Part shown: in pieces, positions 42,932 to 50,804 of the stretch | How positions within the stretch are numbered: position 1 is the stretch's first letter | Layout of the letters: every line of letters starts with the position of its first letter | From: an uncultured Clostridia bacterium | Lineage (GTDB): Bacteria > Bacillota > Clostridia > Christensenellales > Borkfalkiaceae | Assembly (NCBI GenBank): GCA_947630705.1 | Contig: CANRIK010000007.1 | Span: forward strand, 1-64,000 | DNA length: 64,000 nt | Reading direction: 5' to 3' | Notes under the pieces: model-generated | Database searches by the model: none | Told to the model about the DNA's origin: nothing | Seen by the model: only the letters and a program-made list of their open reading frames with translations | Position numbers and translations under genes: made by a program

Positions 42932-44265
42932 AGTGGCGCATACTTTTACTTTCGCTCGGCATAACACTGGTGTGTATATTGCTTTTTTCTATCGGCTCAA
43001 CGCAGGTCTACTATAATTCGTCTGTGACCGAAACGGAAAACGCTTTAAAAACCTATATAAATTCATTCGAAAAAGGAGGTTATTTGAGGGATAGTACGGG
43101 GGCAACCGACTATTCCGCCGATTTGAACGGCGTGCGCGTGACCTTTATGGACCTGCAAGGAAAAGTTTTGGGCGACAGCCAGACTGAGGATATTTCCCCC
43201 GACCATTCCGACCGCGAGGAAGTAAAAGAGGCAATCTTAAACGGTGAGGGATTTGCCGCGCGGTCAAGCTCTACCCTCGGTGAAAATATGATTTATTACT
43301 GCAAGAGTATCGGGGGAATTTTGGTGCGGCTCGCCGTGCCGGTGCCGTCCGAATGGGCGATATTCGCTCGCACTCTGCCCACTCTTGCAACCTATATCGG
43401 TATCGACGTCATACTTTGCCTTGTGCTCTCATTTGTCGCGACATATTTCATATTGAATCCCGTAAAAACGCTTGCCAAAGAGGCGGCGAGCGGCGAAGTC
43501 AAAAGTAAATATTCCGAGCTGAAACCTATCGCCGAAATTCTGAACGAGCGTAACCGCAATATCGCCCGTCAAATGGACGAAATCAAGGCCGAAAAAGAGC
43601 TTGTGGAGCGCGCGCAAAGCTCGAAAGACGAATTTATTTCCAATGTCACGCACGAAATGAATACGCCCTTAACGTCCATTCGCGGTTACGCCGAACTCTT
43701 GGAATCGGGCGGCATGACAGAAGAGCAAAAGGACGTTGCGTACTCCACAATCTTAACGCAGAGCGAGCGTCTTTCGAGCCTGATTGCTTGCATAATAAAT
43801 TACAGCAAGCTCGACAGCGACGATTTGCCTGCCTACGAAGTGGACTTTTCGGCGCTCGCGCGAGAGATGATTTCCGCATTGAAGCCCGAAGCGGACAAAC
43901 GGAATATCACGATCATCGAACACATCGACGACAACGTGATGATTATGAGCCGTCACGAAAGGCTTACCGAAATCTTCGGGAATTTGGTGCGGAACGCGAT
44001 AAAGTACAATAAAGACGGTGGGAGCATTACAATCACGCTGAACTATCACGGTCTTACAGTTGAAGATACGGGCATCGGCATTGCCGAGGAAAATATGAGC
44101 AAGGTTTTCTCGCGCTTCTTCACGGTGGATAAATCGCACGGCGGCAAAAACGGCGGCTTCGGCTTGGGGCTTGCCGTCGCAAAGAAGATTTGCCAAAAAT
44201 CCGGATGGAAAATCGGCGTAACCAGCACCCTCGGCGTCGGCAGCACCTTCACCGTTGAGTTTTGA
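42928..44265 (+). CDS. phoR: PhoR-like sensor histidine kinase
   Basis: 445 aa. Helices at about 5-24 and 155-177 enclose an extracellular sensor of some 130 residues. HisKA has H242 (NVTHEMNTPLTSIRGYAELLE). HATPase_c has NLVRNAIKYNKDGG, DTGIGIAEENM and GGFGLGLAVAKKI. Partner of the PhoP-like regulator. The last 35 bases of the gene and just past its stop recur 946 bases downstream, on the other side of the NTF2/HxlR pair. Confidence 0.88.
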   Translation: MKWRILLLSLGITLVCILLFSIGSTQVYYNSSVTETENALKTYINSFEKGGYLRDSTGATDYSADLNGVRVTFMDLQGKVLGDSQTEDISPDHSDREEVKEAILNGEGFAARSSSTLGENMIYYCKSIGGILVRLAVPVPSEWAIFARTLPTLATYIGIDVILCLVLSFVATYFILNPVKTLAKEAASGEVKSKYSELKPIAEILNERNRNIARQMDEIKAEKELVERAQSSKDEFISNVTHEMNTPLTSIRGYAELLESGGMTEEQKDVAYSTILTQSERLSSLIACIINYSKLDSDDLPAYEVDFSALAREMISALKPEADKRNITIIEHIDDNVMIMSRHERLTEIFGNLVRNAIKYNKDGGSITITLNYHGLTVEDTGIGIAEENMSKVFSRFFTVDKSHGGKNGGFGLGLAVAKKICQKSGWKIGVTSTLGVGSTFTVEF

Positions 44266-44267
44266 AA
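44233..44267 (+). repeat. Direct repeat at the 3' end of phoR (left copy)
   Basis: 35 bases (GGCGTCGGCAGCACCTTC onward) that recur at 45179-45213 with one mismatch. They flank a two-gene cassette. Confidence 0.85.
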
Positions 44268-44282
44268 ACAGTAAAATGCAAA

Positions 44283-44309
44283 AAGGAAGCCCCTTTACGG
44301 GACTTCCTT
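44283..44309 (-). terminator. Terminator of the NTF2-like gene
   Basis: On the minus strand AAGGAAGTCCC - GTAAA - GGGGCTTCCTT with one mismatch, followed by TTT. Confidence 0.7.
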
Positions 44310-44331
44310 AAACTATTGTTAATGTTAAAGA

Positions 44332-44715
44332 TTATTTTTTAATGGTATTGGAATTTTGGTTGTAGGCTTTGGCAACGCATTTCCATTCGCCGTTTAATTT
44401 CAGAAGAAGCAAGTAGTCTGTAAAATCAATACTGCCACCCCAGCCTTCTTCCAAAACACGTACGACGGCAAGCGTTTCCTCGACGGTAATAACGTCAACT
44501 CTTGCTTTGAAATTCTCGTCCGCGCCGACCGTATCCACATTTTTATAGAACTGTTCGATAGAACCGTGTTCCAGCTCGCCGTTGAGAATACCGAACAAGA
44601 CAGCTTCGTCGGTAAAAAGTTCTTTTGCATATTTGCTGTTGCCCTCGGCTACGCTCTTGACGAAGTTCATAGCCGCTTTTTCCACGTTCTGATAGTCTTT
44701 CAATGTTGCTCTCAT
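44332..44715 (-). CDS. NTF2-like (putative lumazine-binding/SnoaL-type) protein
   Basis: 127 aa. It has the helix-then-curved-sheet pattern of NTF2-fold proteins: DYQNVEKAAMNFVKSVAEGN, LFTDEAVLFGI, and a C-terminal LLLKLNGEWKCVAKAY strand pair. The function of such proteins is usually unknown. Divergent from the HxlR regulator across 116 bases, so it is the likely target of that regulator. GGAGG lies eight bases before the start on the minus strand. Confidence 0.8.
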   Translation of the reverse strand: MRATLKDYQNVEKAAMNFVKSVAEGNSKYAKELFTDEAVLFGILNGELEHGSIEQFYKNVDTVGADENFKARVDVITVEETLAVVRVLEEGWGGSIDFTDYLLLLKLNGEWKCVAKAYNQNSNTIKK

Positions 44716-44831
44716 AAGATGAGCCTCCTTAAAAATTTATTGACAGGTAGATTTTATGACTGTATAATTATTTTGTCAAGTACGCACATTTATGTGCGGT
44801 ACTTACTATTTAGAAAGTATAGGAGAACATT

Positions 44832-45161
44832 ATGGAACGTTGCATTGCCAATGAAAAACTTTCGGACACGGGCTTTTCATACACTCTTTCGCTCATCAAC
44901 GGAAAATACAAGATGACCATTCTCTACACACTCATGGAATTTTCCGTGGTGCGCTTTAATGAGCTACAAAGGTATATCAAGGGGATTTCTTATAAGACAT
45001 TGAGTGTAATGCTGAAAGAACTCGAAGCGGACAAGCTGATTGTTCGCAAAGAATATCCGCAAATTCCGCCGAAAGTGGAATACAGCCTTTCCGAACGCGG
45101 AAAATCGCTTATGCCTATTCTTGATATGATGTGCGAATGGGGAGATAAGAATAGATTATAG
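44832..45161 (+). CDS. HxlR-family transcriptional regulator
   Basis: 109 aa winged-helix protein: GKYKMTILYTLMEF, RFNELQRYIKGISYKTLSVMLKELEADKLI, then EYSLSERGKSLMPIL. The typical HxlR cysteine is near the N-terminus (ERCIA), so redox or reactive-species sensing is possible. Read divergently from the NTF2-like gene. Both lie between 35-bp direct repeats of the phoR end, so they probably arrived together. Confidence 0.9.
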   Translation: MERCIANEKLSDTGFSYTLSLINGKYKMTILYTLMEFSVVRFNELQRYIKGISYKTLSVMLKELEADKLIVRKEYPQIPPKVEYSLSERGKSLMPILDMMCEWGDKNRL

Positions 45162-45178
45162 ATTGACATTTACTCCTT

Positions 45179-45213
45179 GGCGTCGGCAGCACCTTCACCG
45201 TTGAATTTTGAAA
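45179..45213 (+). repeat. Direct repeat of the phoR 3' end (right copy)
   Basis: A copy of the phoR tail including its stop region, one mismatch from the original, downstream of the HxlR gene. Confidence 0.85.
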
Positions 45214-45240
45214 GTTGAAAAATCTATGCAATAAAATAAT

Positions 45241-45285
45241 ATTTGCTCCAACAAGTTGCGTTGAACACAACTTGTTGGAGCAAAT
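45241..45285. terminator. Perfect 18-bp hairpin between convergent genes
   Basis: Arms beginning ATTTGCTCCAACAAGTTG with a 9-nt loop. It sits between HxlR (+) and the HTH gene (-); probably a two-way terminator, though only short T-runs follow. Confidence 0.6.
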
Positions 45286-45363
45286 CAACTATATAATATC
45301 ATCCACGACAACATTATCATTTCGGATTTTTTGGGATAACCAACTTTTTCCGAAGTGGGAAGA

Positions 45364-46503
45364 TTATTTCTTTGATTTGTTTTTCTGTTTAAAATACTGT
45401 TCAAAGCGAGCGATTATCTTCTGCTTCCCGTGTGGGAACAGAATTTTATCGCGGTATTGGGCGACGGTCATTCCTTTGGATGCCGCCGCTTTTTGCACAG
45501 TCTTTATAAACTTCTCGTTCGGGCGGCTGTCCTTAATGCCGTGTCGCTTCACAAGTCTGTCAAGCTCAATTTCCAACACAATAAAAAGCTGTTTCGCCCA
45601 AACTTTCATTTTTACAGCGTACTTTTTGTAGAGTTGTTTGCCGTACTTACTCATTTCTTCCTTTGTGTGGATAGGCTGTCCGTCATACAAAACAAGCAAT
45701 TTAAAGATAAAACGAATTAGATTTTGTTGTCCCCGAAAGAGGAACAAATACCTTAAAACCATTTCCTGCGGCAGGCTCGTCAGGTAGTCATAGACAAACA
45801 CGTCGGCAAAAGTTTCCGTCTTGCCCGTCCTCGCGTACTTTCGGTATTCAAGCTCGGCAAAAATTTCTTTGGGCGTAAGCTCGCCGTCGTCTATCATGTC
45901 GCGCTCTATTTTGTCCTCGATAAACTTCATTCTGCGCGTTATGTAGCTTTCAGACCTGCCGATAATCCCTGCAATTTGCTTCTGCTTTAAGTGCTTTTCT
46001 TTGGCGTAGAGGTATATGTCCAAGTCCTCGTCGGAAAGATTGTTCAGCACTCGCTCCAAGTCCATTGCGTTTATCCAAAACTGCTCGTGATTGTGGTTGT
46101 CCCACTGCTGTAACATGAAGTCATAGACATTGTAATACCTGTCGTTTCTGTGGACGTCGTACTCCGTCCCCTCGTACTCGTCGCGTGCCATTTCGTAATC
46201 TTTCAAATCGAAATAGTGCAACTGCTTCCATAGCTCGATAGTGACTTCAACAAACTTCTTGCGCGAACGGCAAACGGTGATTTTTTGTTTTTTACCGCCG
46301 ACAACGCGCTCCTCCACGGTGTTGTTACTTTCCATATAGAAGTATTTACAATACCCTTCCCTGTTTGTGGGAACGGGCTTTTTGTTTAAAAGATAGGGCG
46401 AAAAATAGCCGTTTTCCGTCTTGAACATCGGCTTTAATTTTGCCTTTACGCTTGAAGGTCTTATTTTATAGACCGGCTCGTCCCTATAATACTCGTCGTT
46501 CAT
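45364..46503 (-). CDS. Integrative-element HTH (sigma-like) protein, element B
   Basis: 379 aa. N-terminal beta segment (CKYFYMESNN), HTH at about 157-200 (LSDEDLDIYLYAKEKHLKQKQIAGIIGRSESYITRRM, broken here for reference), then a DYLTSLPQEMVLRYLFLF helix and a basic lysine-rich C-terminus. The layout parallels the element-A protein at 33604-34629. TATAAT lies exactly six bases before the ATG with no ribosome site, as in element A. Likely an element-encoded transcription factor for excision or transfer genes. Confidence 0.7.
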   Translation of the reverse strand: MNDEYYRDEPVYKIRPSSVKAKLKPMFKTENGYFSPYLLNKKPVPTNREGYCKYFYMESNNTVEERVVGGKKQKITVCRSRKKFVEVTIELWKQLHYFDLKDYEMARDEYEGTEYDVHRNDRYYNVYDFMLQQWDNHNHEQFWINAMDLERVLNNLSDEDLDIYLYAKEKHLKQKQIAGIIGRSESYITRRMKFIEDKIERDMIDDGELTPKEIFAELEYRKYARTGKTETFADVFVYDYLTSLPQEMVLRYLFLFRGQQNLIRFIFKLLVLYDGQPIHTKEEMSKYGKQLYKKYAVKMKVWAKQLFIVLEIELDRLVKRHGIKDSRPNEKFIKTVQKAAASKGMTVAQYRDKILFPHGKQKIIARFEQYFKQKNKSKK

Positions 46504-46509
46504 AAGAGT

Positions 46510-46515
46510 ATTATA
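46510..46515 (-). promoter_or_regulatory. -10 box of leaderless HTH gene
   Basis: TGT-TATAAT on the minus strand, six bases before ATG; no clear -35. Confidence 0.5.
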
Positions 46516-46602
46516 ACAAGGAAAACAGGACAGGTTTAGTCATAATTAAAAAATTTTTTAAAAAATTATAAAATTCCTGAAATTTTCGGCAAAAAAATTA
46601 TC

Positions 46603-46675
46603 TACTTATTTGAGGGGTGAAATTATTCCCTAAAACATTTTTATGTGCTATAATCTGTTTATGAGCAAATAAGTA
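46603..46675 (+). promoter_or_regulatory. MATE promoter flanked by inverted repeat
   Basis: TGC-TATAAT extended -10 at 46649-46654. TACTTATTTG and CAAATAAGTA bracket it about 53 bp apart, which could be a looping operator. Confidence 0.45.
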
Positions 46676-46695
46676 AACTTACAAAGGATTTGAAT

Positions 46696-47994
46696 ATGAA
46701 AGAAAAATTTAAAAATTTAAAAAGTTTTAATTGGCGACTGTTTATATCGCTTTGCGCTCTTGCGCTCATACCGGCGATATATCAAACGGTGAGAACTTTT
46801 ATTATTTCATCTAACACTGAAAGCGGTGTGTTCGATATCATCGGACAGATGGAGTGGTTTGATTTAATTGACGAAACTCTTCGGGCATTTTTAATAATTC
46901 CGCTCTATTCGGTGTTAAATAAATTGTTGAAACACGATGAAGAAAACTTTGCAAAACATACCTTCAAGGTTGGCGTAATCGCTTTTGCTTTGTATACATT
47001 GTTTTCTGTCGGTGTTTTGATTTACGGCTCTGTGTTGGTTGCCGCGATGAATCCTGCGGAAGTCGATTTTCCCGTAACCAATCATTATTTGCAACTCGAA
47101 ACCGTAGCTTTTATGGTGGGGATTTTGCCGAGCTTCTTCAATGTGGTTTTCGTCGTAGTCGGTAAAGACAAAAACGTGTACATATTTTTGGCAGTGCAAA
47201 CAGTATTGTCTGTCATTGCCGATTTTTTGCTCATTCCGTCAATGGGCGTATACGGAATAGCGGCTTCGAATATTATAGTAAACGCTTTGCTTGCCGTGGC
47301 AGGGTTTTTGGTATTGTTTTTGCAAAGGCTTATCAGACCTGCATGGTACCAAAAGAGCGACTTGCAGACTTTAAAGGAATGGGGTAAAGTAGGCGTATTT
47401 TCCGGAGTGCAACAGTTTATAGATAATTTGATTTATGCCGTAATGATAGGCAAAATGGTAAACATGGTAGCCGAACAGGGCAATTATTGGATAGCAAATA
47501 ACTTTATATGGGGTTGGTTGCTTATTCCGATTACTGCTCTAAGCGAGGTTATACGGCACGACTGTAAAGACGGCTATCTTGCTTTAAAACAGTTCAATTA
47601 CTTTTTTATAGCGGCTTGCGTAGTTTTATTGTGGGCAATTACCATTCCGTTATGGACTCCGTTTTACCGCCATGCCGAAGGGCTTGAAAATGCGCACGAG
47701 ATTTTCTTAATTACCATAAAACTTGCTCCGTTCTACATTGCTTATGTGGGTTGCGCAATTATAGATAACTACTTTATCGGCACGGGGCATACGATATACA
47801 ATGCTATCAACTCACTGATAATAAACCTTGTGTATTACGGAATATTCTTTATTTTGTACTTAACAAATGCTATCAACTTTACAATGGACGTTATTATTTT
47901 AATGTTCGGGTTCGGCATGGTGGTTCACTTAATTGTTTCCGTTATAGAGGAACAACTTTTCTTCCGCAAACGGGAGTTGAAAAACCAAAAATAG
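46696..47994 (+). CDS. MATE-like multidrug/polysaccharide exporter family membrane protein
   Basis: 432 aa, ATG seven bases after AAAGGA; an upstream TTG is rejected. About twelve hydrophobic segments. The middle has the MATE-type turn LIPSMGVYGIAASNIIVNALLAV. The second half has GVQQFIDNLIYAVMIG and a late DNYFIGTGHTIYNAI segment. Probably a cation-coupled exporter; substrate unknown. Cargo of element B, between the HTH gene and the integrase. Confidence 0.75.
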   Translation: MKEKFKNLKSFNWRLFISLCALALIPAIYQTVRTFIISSNTESGVFDIIGQMEWFDLIDETLRAFLIIPLYSVLNKLLKHDEENFAKHTFKVGVIAFALYTLFSVGVLIYGSVLVAAMNPAEVDFPVTNHYLQLETVAFMVGILPSFFNVVFVVVGKDKNVYIFLAVQTVLSVIADFLLIPSMGVYGIAASNIIVNALLAVAGFLVLFLQRLIRPAWYQKSDLQTLKEWGKVGVFSGVQQFIDNLIYAVMIGKMVNMVAEQGNYWIANNFIWGWLLIPITALSEVIRHDCKDGYLALKQFNYFFIAACVVLLWAITIPLWTPFYRHAEGLENAHEIFLITIKLAPFYIAYVGCAIIDNYFIGTGHTIYNAINSLIINLVYYGIFFILYLTNAINFTMDVIILMFGFGMVVHLIVSVIEEQLFFRKRELKNQK

Positions 47995-48043
47995 AACGAA
48001 TTATAAACGGTAACGCAACTTAATAAAAATCAATAATTCAATT

Positions 48044-48080
48044 AAGAAGGCTTATGGCACGCTGCTGTGAGCCTTCTTTA
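48044..48080 (+). terminator. Terminator after MATE-like gene
   Basis: AAGAAGGCT pairs with AGCCTTCTT and is followed by TA. Confidence 0.6.
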
Positions 48081-48109
48081 CGTATGATTAATTTTTAAGG
48101 AGAAAAATA

Positions 48110-48624
48110 ATGACAGTCAGACCGCCATATTCGGTAAGAATTTACATAACGAATGAACGCCGATTACATACCGACATTACAAAACAGGTCTCACGCGGCG
48201 TAAGGACAACACCGCGTTCGGTCACCGTTCGCGTGGGACGGATGCGCTCACTCATTTCGTTCCGCCCAAACAGCGCACTGTGCTGTTTGGAGAACTCGAA
48301 ACTCATCCCACAGGGCGAACGGAACTTATGTAGCGAAGCGCAACTAAGTGTAGTGAGCTACACTGGCGAAACAAGTTAGCCACTACACGACAAATAGGGT
48401 TCCCGAAAATCGCAACGTAGTGAGATTTTTGGAAAAAGGAGCGGCAACGAAGAAAACTTGTTATTCGCGCTTACGCGGATAACATAAAAGCGAAGTTTGC
48501 CGCGGCGCAGGACAAAAGAGCAATGGAATTGCTTGCAAAACTGCGGATAGAAAACCCTGCGGCATACGCACAGCTCATCCACCACACGCCGAAACCCAAA
48601 TCAAACAACAACTTCAAATTTTAA
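48110..48624 (+). pseudogene. Small element gene broken by repeat sequence
   Basis: A good ribosome site (AAGGAG, eight-base gap) and ATG open a frame MTVRPPYSVRIYITNERR. This soon runs into hairpin-rich, repeat-like DNA (about 48190-48420) that does not look coding. A 66-codon open stretch without a start codon follows (48424-48624); its end, AQDKRAMELLAKLRIENPAA..., looks like genuine protein. I read this as one small gene whose middle was replaced by an insertion. Its identity is unknown. Confidence 0.45.
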
Positions 48625-48647
48625 AAAGCGGCAATTTACTTTACCGA

Positions 48648-48683
48648 GGGCGGGACTTTGAGTGTCCCGCCCTTAAATTTTTT
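48648..48683 (+). terminator. Intrinsic terminator before integrase genes
   Basis: GGGCGGGAC - 7 nt - GTCCCGCCC, then TTAAATTTTTT. Confidence 0.85.
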
Positions 48684-48704
48684 CAAAAAATTATGAAATA
48701 CTAC

Positions 48705-48733
48705 TTGAATTTTACGAATAATTGGGGTACAAT
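48705..48733 (+). promoter_or_regulatory. Integrase promoter, element B
   Basis: TTGAAT, 17-bp spacer, TACAAT, 27 bases before the small ORF. Confidence 0.75.
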
Positions 48734-48760
48734 GGGACCCACAATTCAATAAGGAGGACA

Positions 48761-48916
48761 ATGACTTATAAACAATTACAGGAGATAACGGAAATTTTAA
48801 AGGATATTCCCGACGGCGAGCGGCGCGACAAAGCCGTACAGCTAATGTTGCAGTCGGCGGCGGACACAATCACCGAAGAAGTCGTAACCGAGCTTATCGG
48901 GAAAAGCAACAACTAG
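48761..48916 (+). CDS. 51-aa integrase N-terminal-domain ORF
   Basis: Starts after AAGGAGGACA and ends at an amber codon. The protein (YKQLQEITEILKDIPDGERR) is clearly related to residues 1-45 of the element-A integrase, where it is fused to the recombinase. Here the amber codon is the only in-frame stop before the recombinase: 17 more sense codons (AEIKFTKKEIES) lead to its ATG, and those match the element-A protein too. Either a separate small partner or a domain joined by read-through. Confidence 0.7.
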   Translation: MTYKQLQEITEILKDIPDGERRDKAVQLMLQSAADTITEEVVTELIGKSNN

Positions 48917-48967
48917 AAAAAAACATCATCGGCAGAAATCAAATTCACAAAAAAGGAAATTGAAAGT

Positions 48968-49981
48968 ATGTCGAAAACATTTAAAAGAGAATTTATAGCA
49001 AACGGTATGGCGGCTCATATCATTGGGCGACCAAGCGGTAAACACGGAGTCTTTTATGAAATCCGTTACCGCAGAAACGGATACGACATAGCCGTATCCA
49101 ACAAAGAGCTGAAAAGGGCAAAGGCAATGTTTGTCGAGGCAACGCAAAATCTTCCGCCGCCCGAAGTAATCGCAAAAAACAAATTCACTTTCGGCTTTAT
49201 CGCAGACGAATGGTTGAGATACAAGCGCGGCAAGATTGCCGAGGACACGCGGAAGGGCTACGAAAGCCAGATACGCAGATTTATTCCCAAAACGTTTATG
49301 GACAAGCCCATTAAGGAAATCCGCACTTCGGACATAGACGAGGTTATGAACGCGCTTGACACTCCGCGCAAGTACGAGGACATGCGGACGGTGTTCAACA
49401 GCATTTTCAAGTATGCAAAGGCGAGCGGCATTGTTACATACAACCCCGTTGAGATGATACCGTTCAAGCGCGCCGAGCGTGAAAACAGGGACAGACTGAC
49501 CGACGAACAGATTAAAATTTTTCTTGCCAACCTGCAAACTCCGTTCTTCGATAAAACAAGGAATTTTGCTTACGCCATGTACTTCTTCGGGCTTCGCCCG
49601 TGCGAGATAGACGACGAGGCGCACTTTAAAAACGGCTTCTTGATTTGCAGGAACAGAAAGAGAAAAAACGGGAAAAAGGCATACAAAAAGATACCTATTC
49701 CCCGTCAGGCGGAAAAATTGTTTGATTTTGATTCCCCCCTTAAATCCCCGCTTTCATATGATAGGACGCTCGACATAATGAAAAAGGCGTTGCCCGAAGG
49801 GGCTATTCCCTACCAACTTCGCCACACTTTTGCCTCTGTCTGCGATGAAAAGGTAAAAAGAGAGGTCGTAGAGCTTTGGATGGGCGACAGCCCCGAACGG
49901 CTTGTAGGCAAAACCTATGTGCATTACAGCGACGATTTTATGCGGCAGGAAATGGACAAAGTCAACTTTGTCGTAGCATAA
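48968..49981 (+). CDS. int: Tyrosine recombinase (integrase) of element B
   Basis: 337 aa from ATG; AAGGAAAT lies about ten bases ahead. Core-binding domain about 72-165, catalytic domain with R210 (FFGLRPCEI), R285 (YQLRHTFAS; the usual first His is Tyr) and nucleophile Y317 (KTYVHY). Lies 330 bases from tRNA-Cys, whose 3' end is duplicated at 38231, so this enzyme probably integrated element B there. Preceded in frame by the small ORF across one amber codon. Confidence 0.9.
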   Translation: MSKTFKREFIANGMAAHIIGRPSGKHGVFYEIRYRRNGYDIAVSNKELKRAKAMFVEATQNLPPPEVIAKNKFTFGFIADEWLRYKRGKIAEDTRKGYESQIRRFIPKTFMDKPIKEIRTSDIDEVMNALDTPRKYEDMRTVFNSIFKYAKASGIVTYNPVEMIPFKRAERENRDRLTDEQIKIFLANLQTPFFDKTRNFAYAMYFFGLRPCEIDDEAHFKNGFLICRNRKRKNGKKAYKKIPIPRQAEKLFDFDSPLKSPLSYDRTLDIMKKALPEGAIPYQLRHTFASVCDEKVKREVVELWMGDSPERLVGKTYVHYSDDFMRQEMDKVNFVVA

Positions 49982-50019
49982 ATAAGCGATATTTTATCAA
50001 AACGGCTTTAAAATAATTA

Positions 50020-50165
50020 ACGGCGCAAGCAAAACCACGCTTTTGCGCAAGCGCGACCCAATTTGCGATTTATCGCCTCAGTAGGTGAATTTGCAAAATT
50101 TCTTAATTGTGGGCACTTATTTATTTTGCAAAGAGGGCAACGCCCTGAAATCGTAGCAATTTATT
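50020..50165 (+). repeat. Dispersed element-B repeat (plus orientation)
   Basis: Non-coding counterpart of 42055-42235 in the opposite orientation: GCAAGCAAAA, TTTTGCGCA, GACCCAATTTGCG and a GAGGGC/GCCCT pair are shared. Confidence 0.55.
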
Positions 50166-50199
50166 TTCAACGGCTTGAAAATAAATTGCACGAGCCTAC

Positions 50200-50227
50200 T
50201 TTTTACTCCCCAAATTACTCCCCAAAA
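50200..50227 (+). other. Arm-type repeat, right end of element B
   Basis: TTTTTACTCCCCAAA followed by TTACTCCCCAAAA, one A longer than the left-end copy. About 80 bases inside the tRNA-Cys core. Confidence 0.6.
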
Positions 50228-50311
50228 GGTGCGATTTTCGTTCTAAAAATAAAAAATCAACCCCATATCTTGTAGATACAGGGTTGAAATCAACACAATA
50301 TATTGTGTTCT

Positions 50312-50386
<75 letters not shown>

Positions 50387-50413
50387 TTAAAAAAACAGCG
50401 CGAACCGAAATAT

Positions 50414-50488
50414 TGGAGCGGGAGACGAGATTCGAACCCGCGACATTTACCTTGGCAAGGTAACGCTCTACCACTGAGCCACTCCCGC
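50414..50488 (-). tRNA. tRNA-Gly (GCC)
   Basis: 75 nt. Acceptor GCGGGAG, anticodon loop TTGCCAA between TTACC/GGTAA, TTCGAAT T-loop, encoded CCA. Confidence 0.95.
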
Positions 50489-50510
50489 ATATTTTCAGCC
50501 GCACTGTATT

Positions 50511-50586
50511 TGGTGGGAGCTACAGGGCTCGAACCTGTGACCCACTGCTTGTAGGGCAGTTGCTCTCCCAACTGAGCTAAGCTCCC
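50511..50586 (-). tRNA. tRNA-Val (UAC) with C33
   Basis: 76 nt, acceptor GGGAGCT/AGCTCCC, TTCGAGC T-loop, encoded CCA. The anticodon stem ACTGC/GCAGT encloses loop CCTACAA, which gives anticodon TAC but C instead of the near-universal U at position 33. All other parts look normal. Confidence 0.9.
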
Positions 50587-50598
50587 AAACGCTTTATT

Positions 50599-50627
50599 AA
50601 TATATCAAATATAATTTTAAAAATCAA
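50599..50627 (-). promoter_or_regulatory. Promoter of tRNA cluster
   Basis: Minus strand: TTGATT, 17 bp, TATATT, thirteen bases before the tRNA-Val 5' end. Confidence 0.6.
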
Positions 50628-50755
50628 GCGATTTTTTAGTGATTTTTTATAAATCCCTCAAAAAAATTGCGGCATAGTTGAGATGTGTTATCGTCACCAC
50701 AATATATAGTATATGCATCTCTCTTTTGTTTTTTAAGAGCGTCTTTCCAAAAATA

Positions 50756-50784
50756 TTGAATATTATTTTAATTTTTGATATGAT
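50756..50784 (+). promoter_or_regulatory. Promoter of OLD-family gene
   Basis: TTGAAT, 17-bp spacer, TATGAT, 21 bases before ATG. Confidence 0.75.
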
Positions 50785-50804
50785 ATTCAACGGAGAAAGC
50801 GGAC

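Noticed and set aside
45215-45631. Plus-strand frame over the hairpin and the element-B HTH gene
   Set aside because: Overlaps a strong hairpin and runs antisense to a better supported gene.
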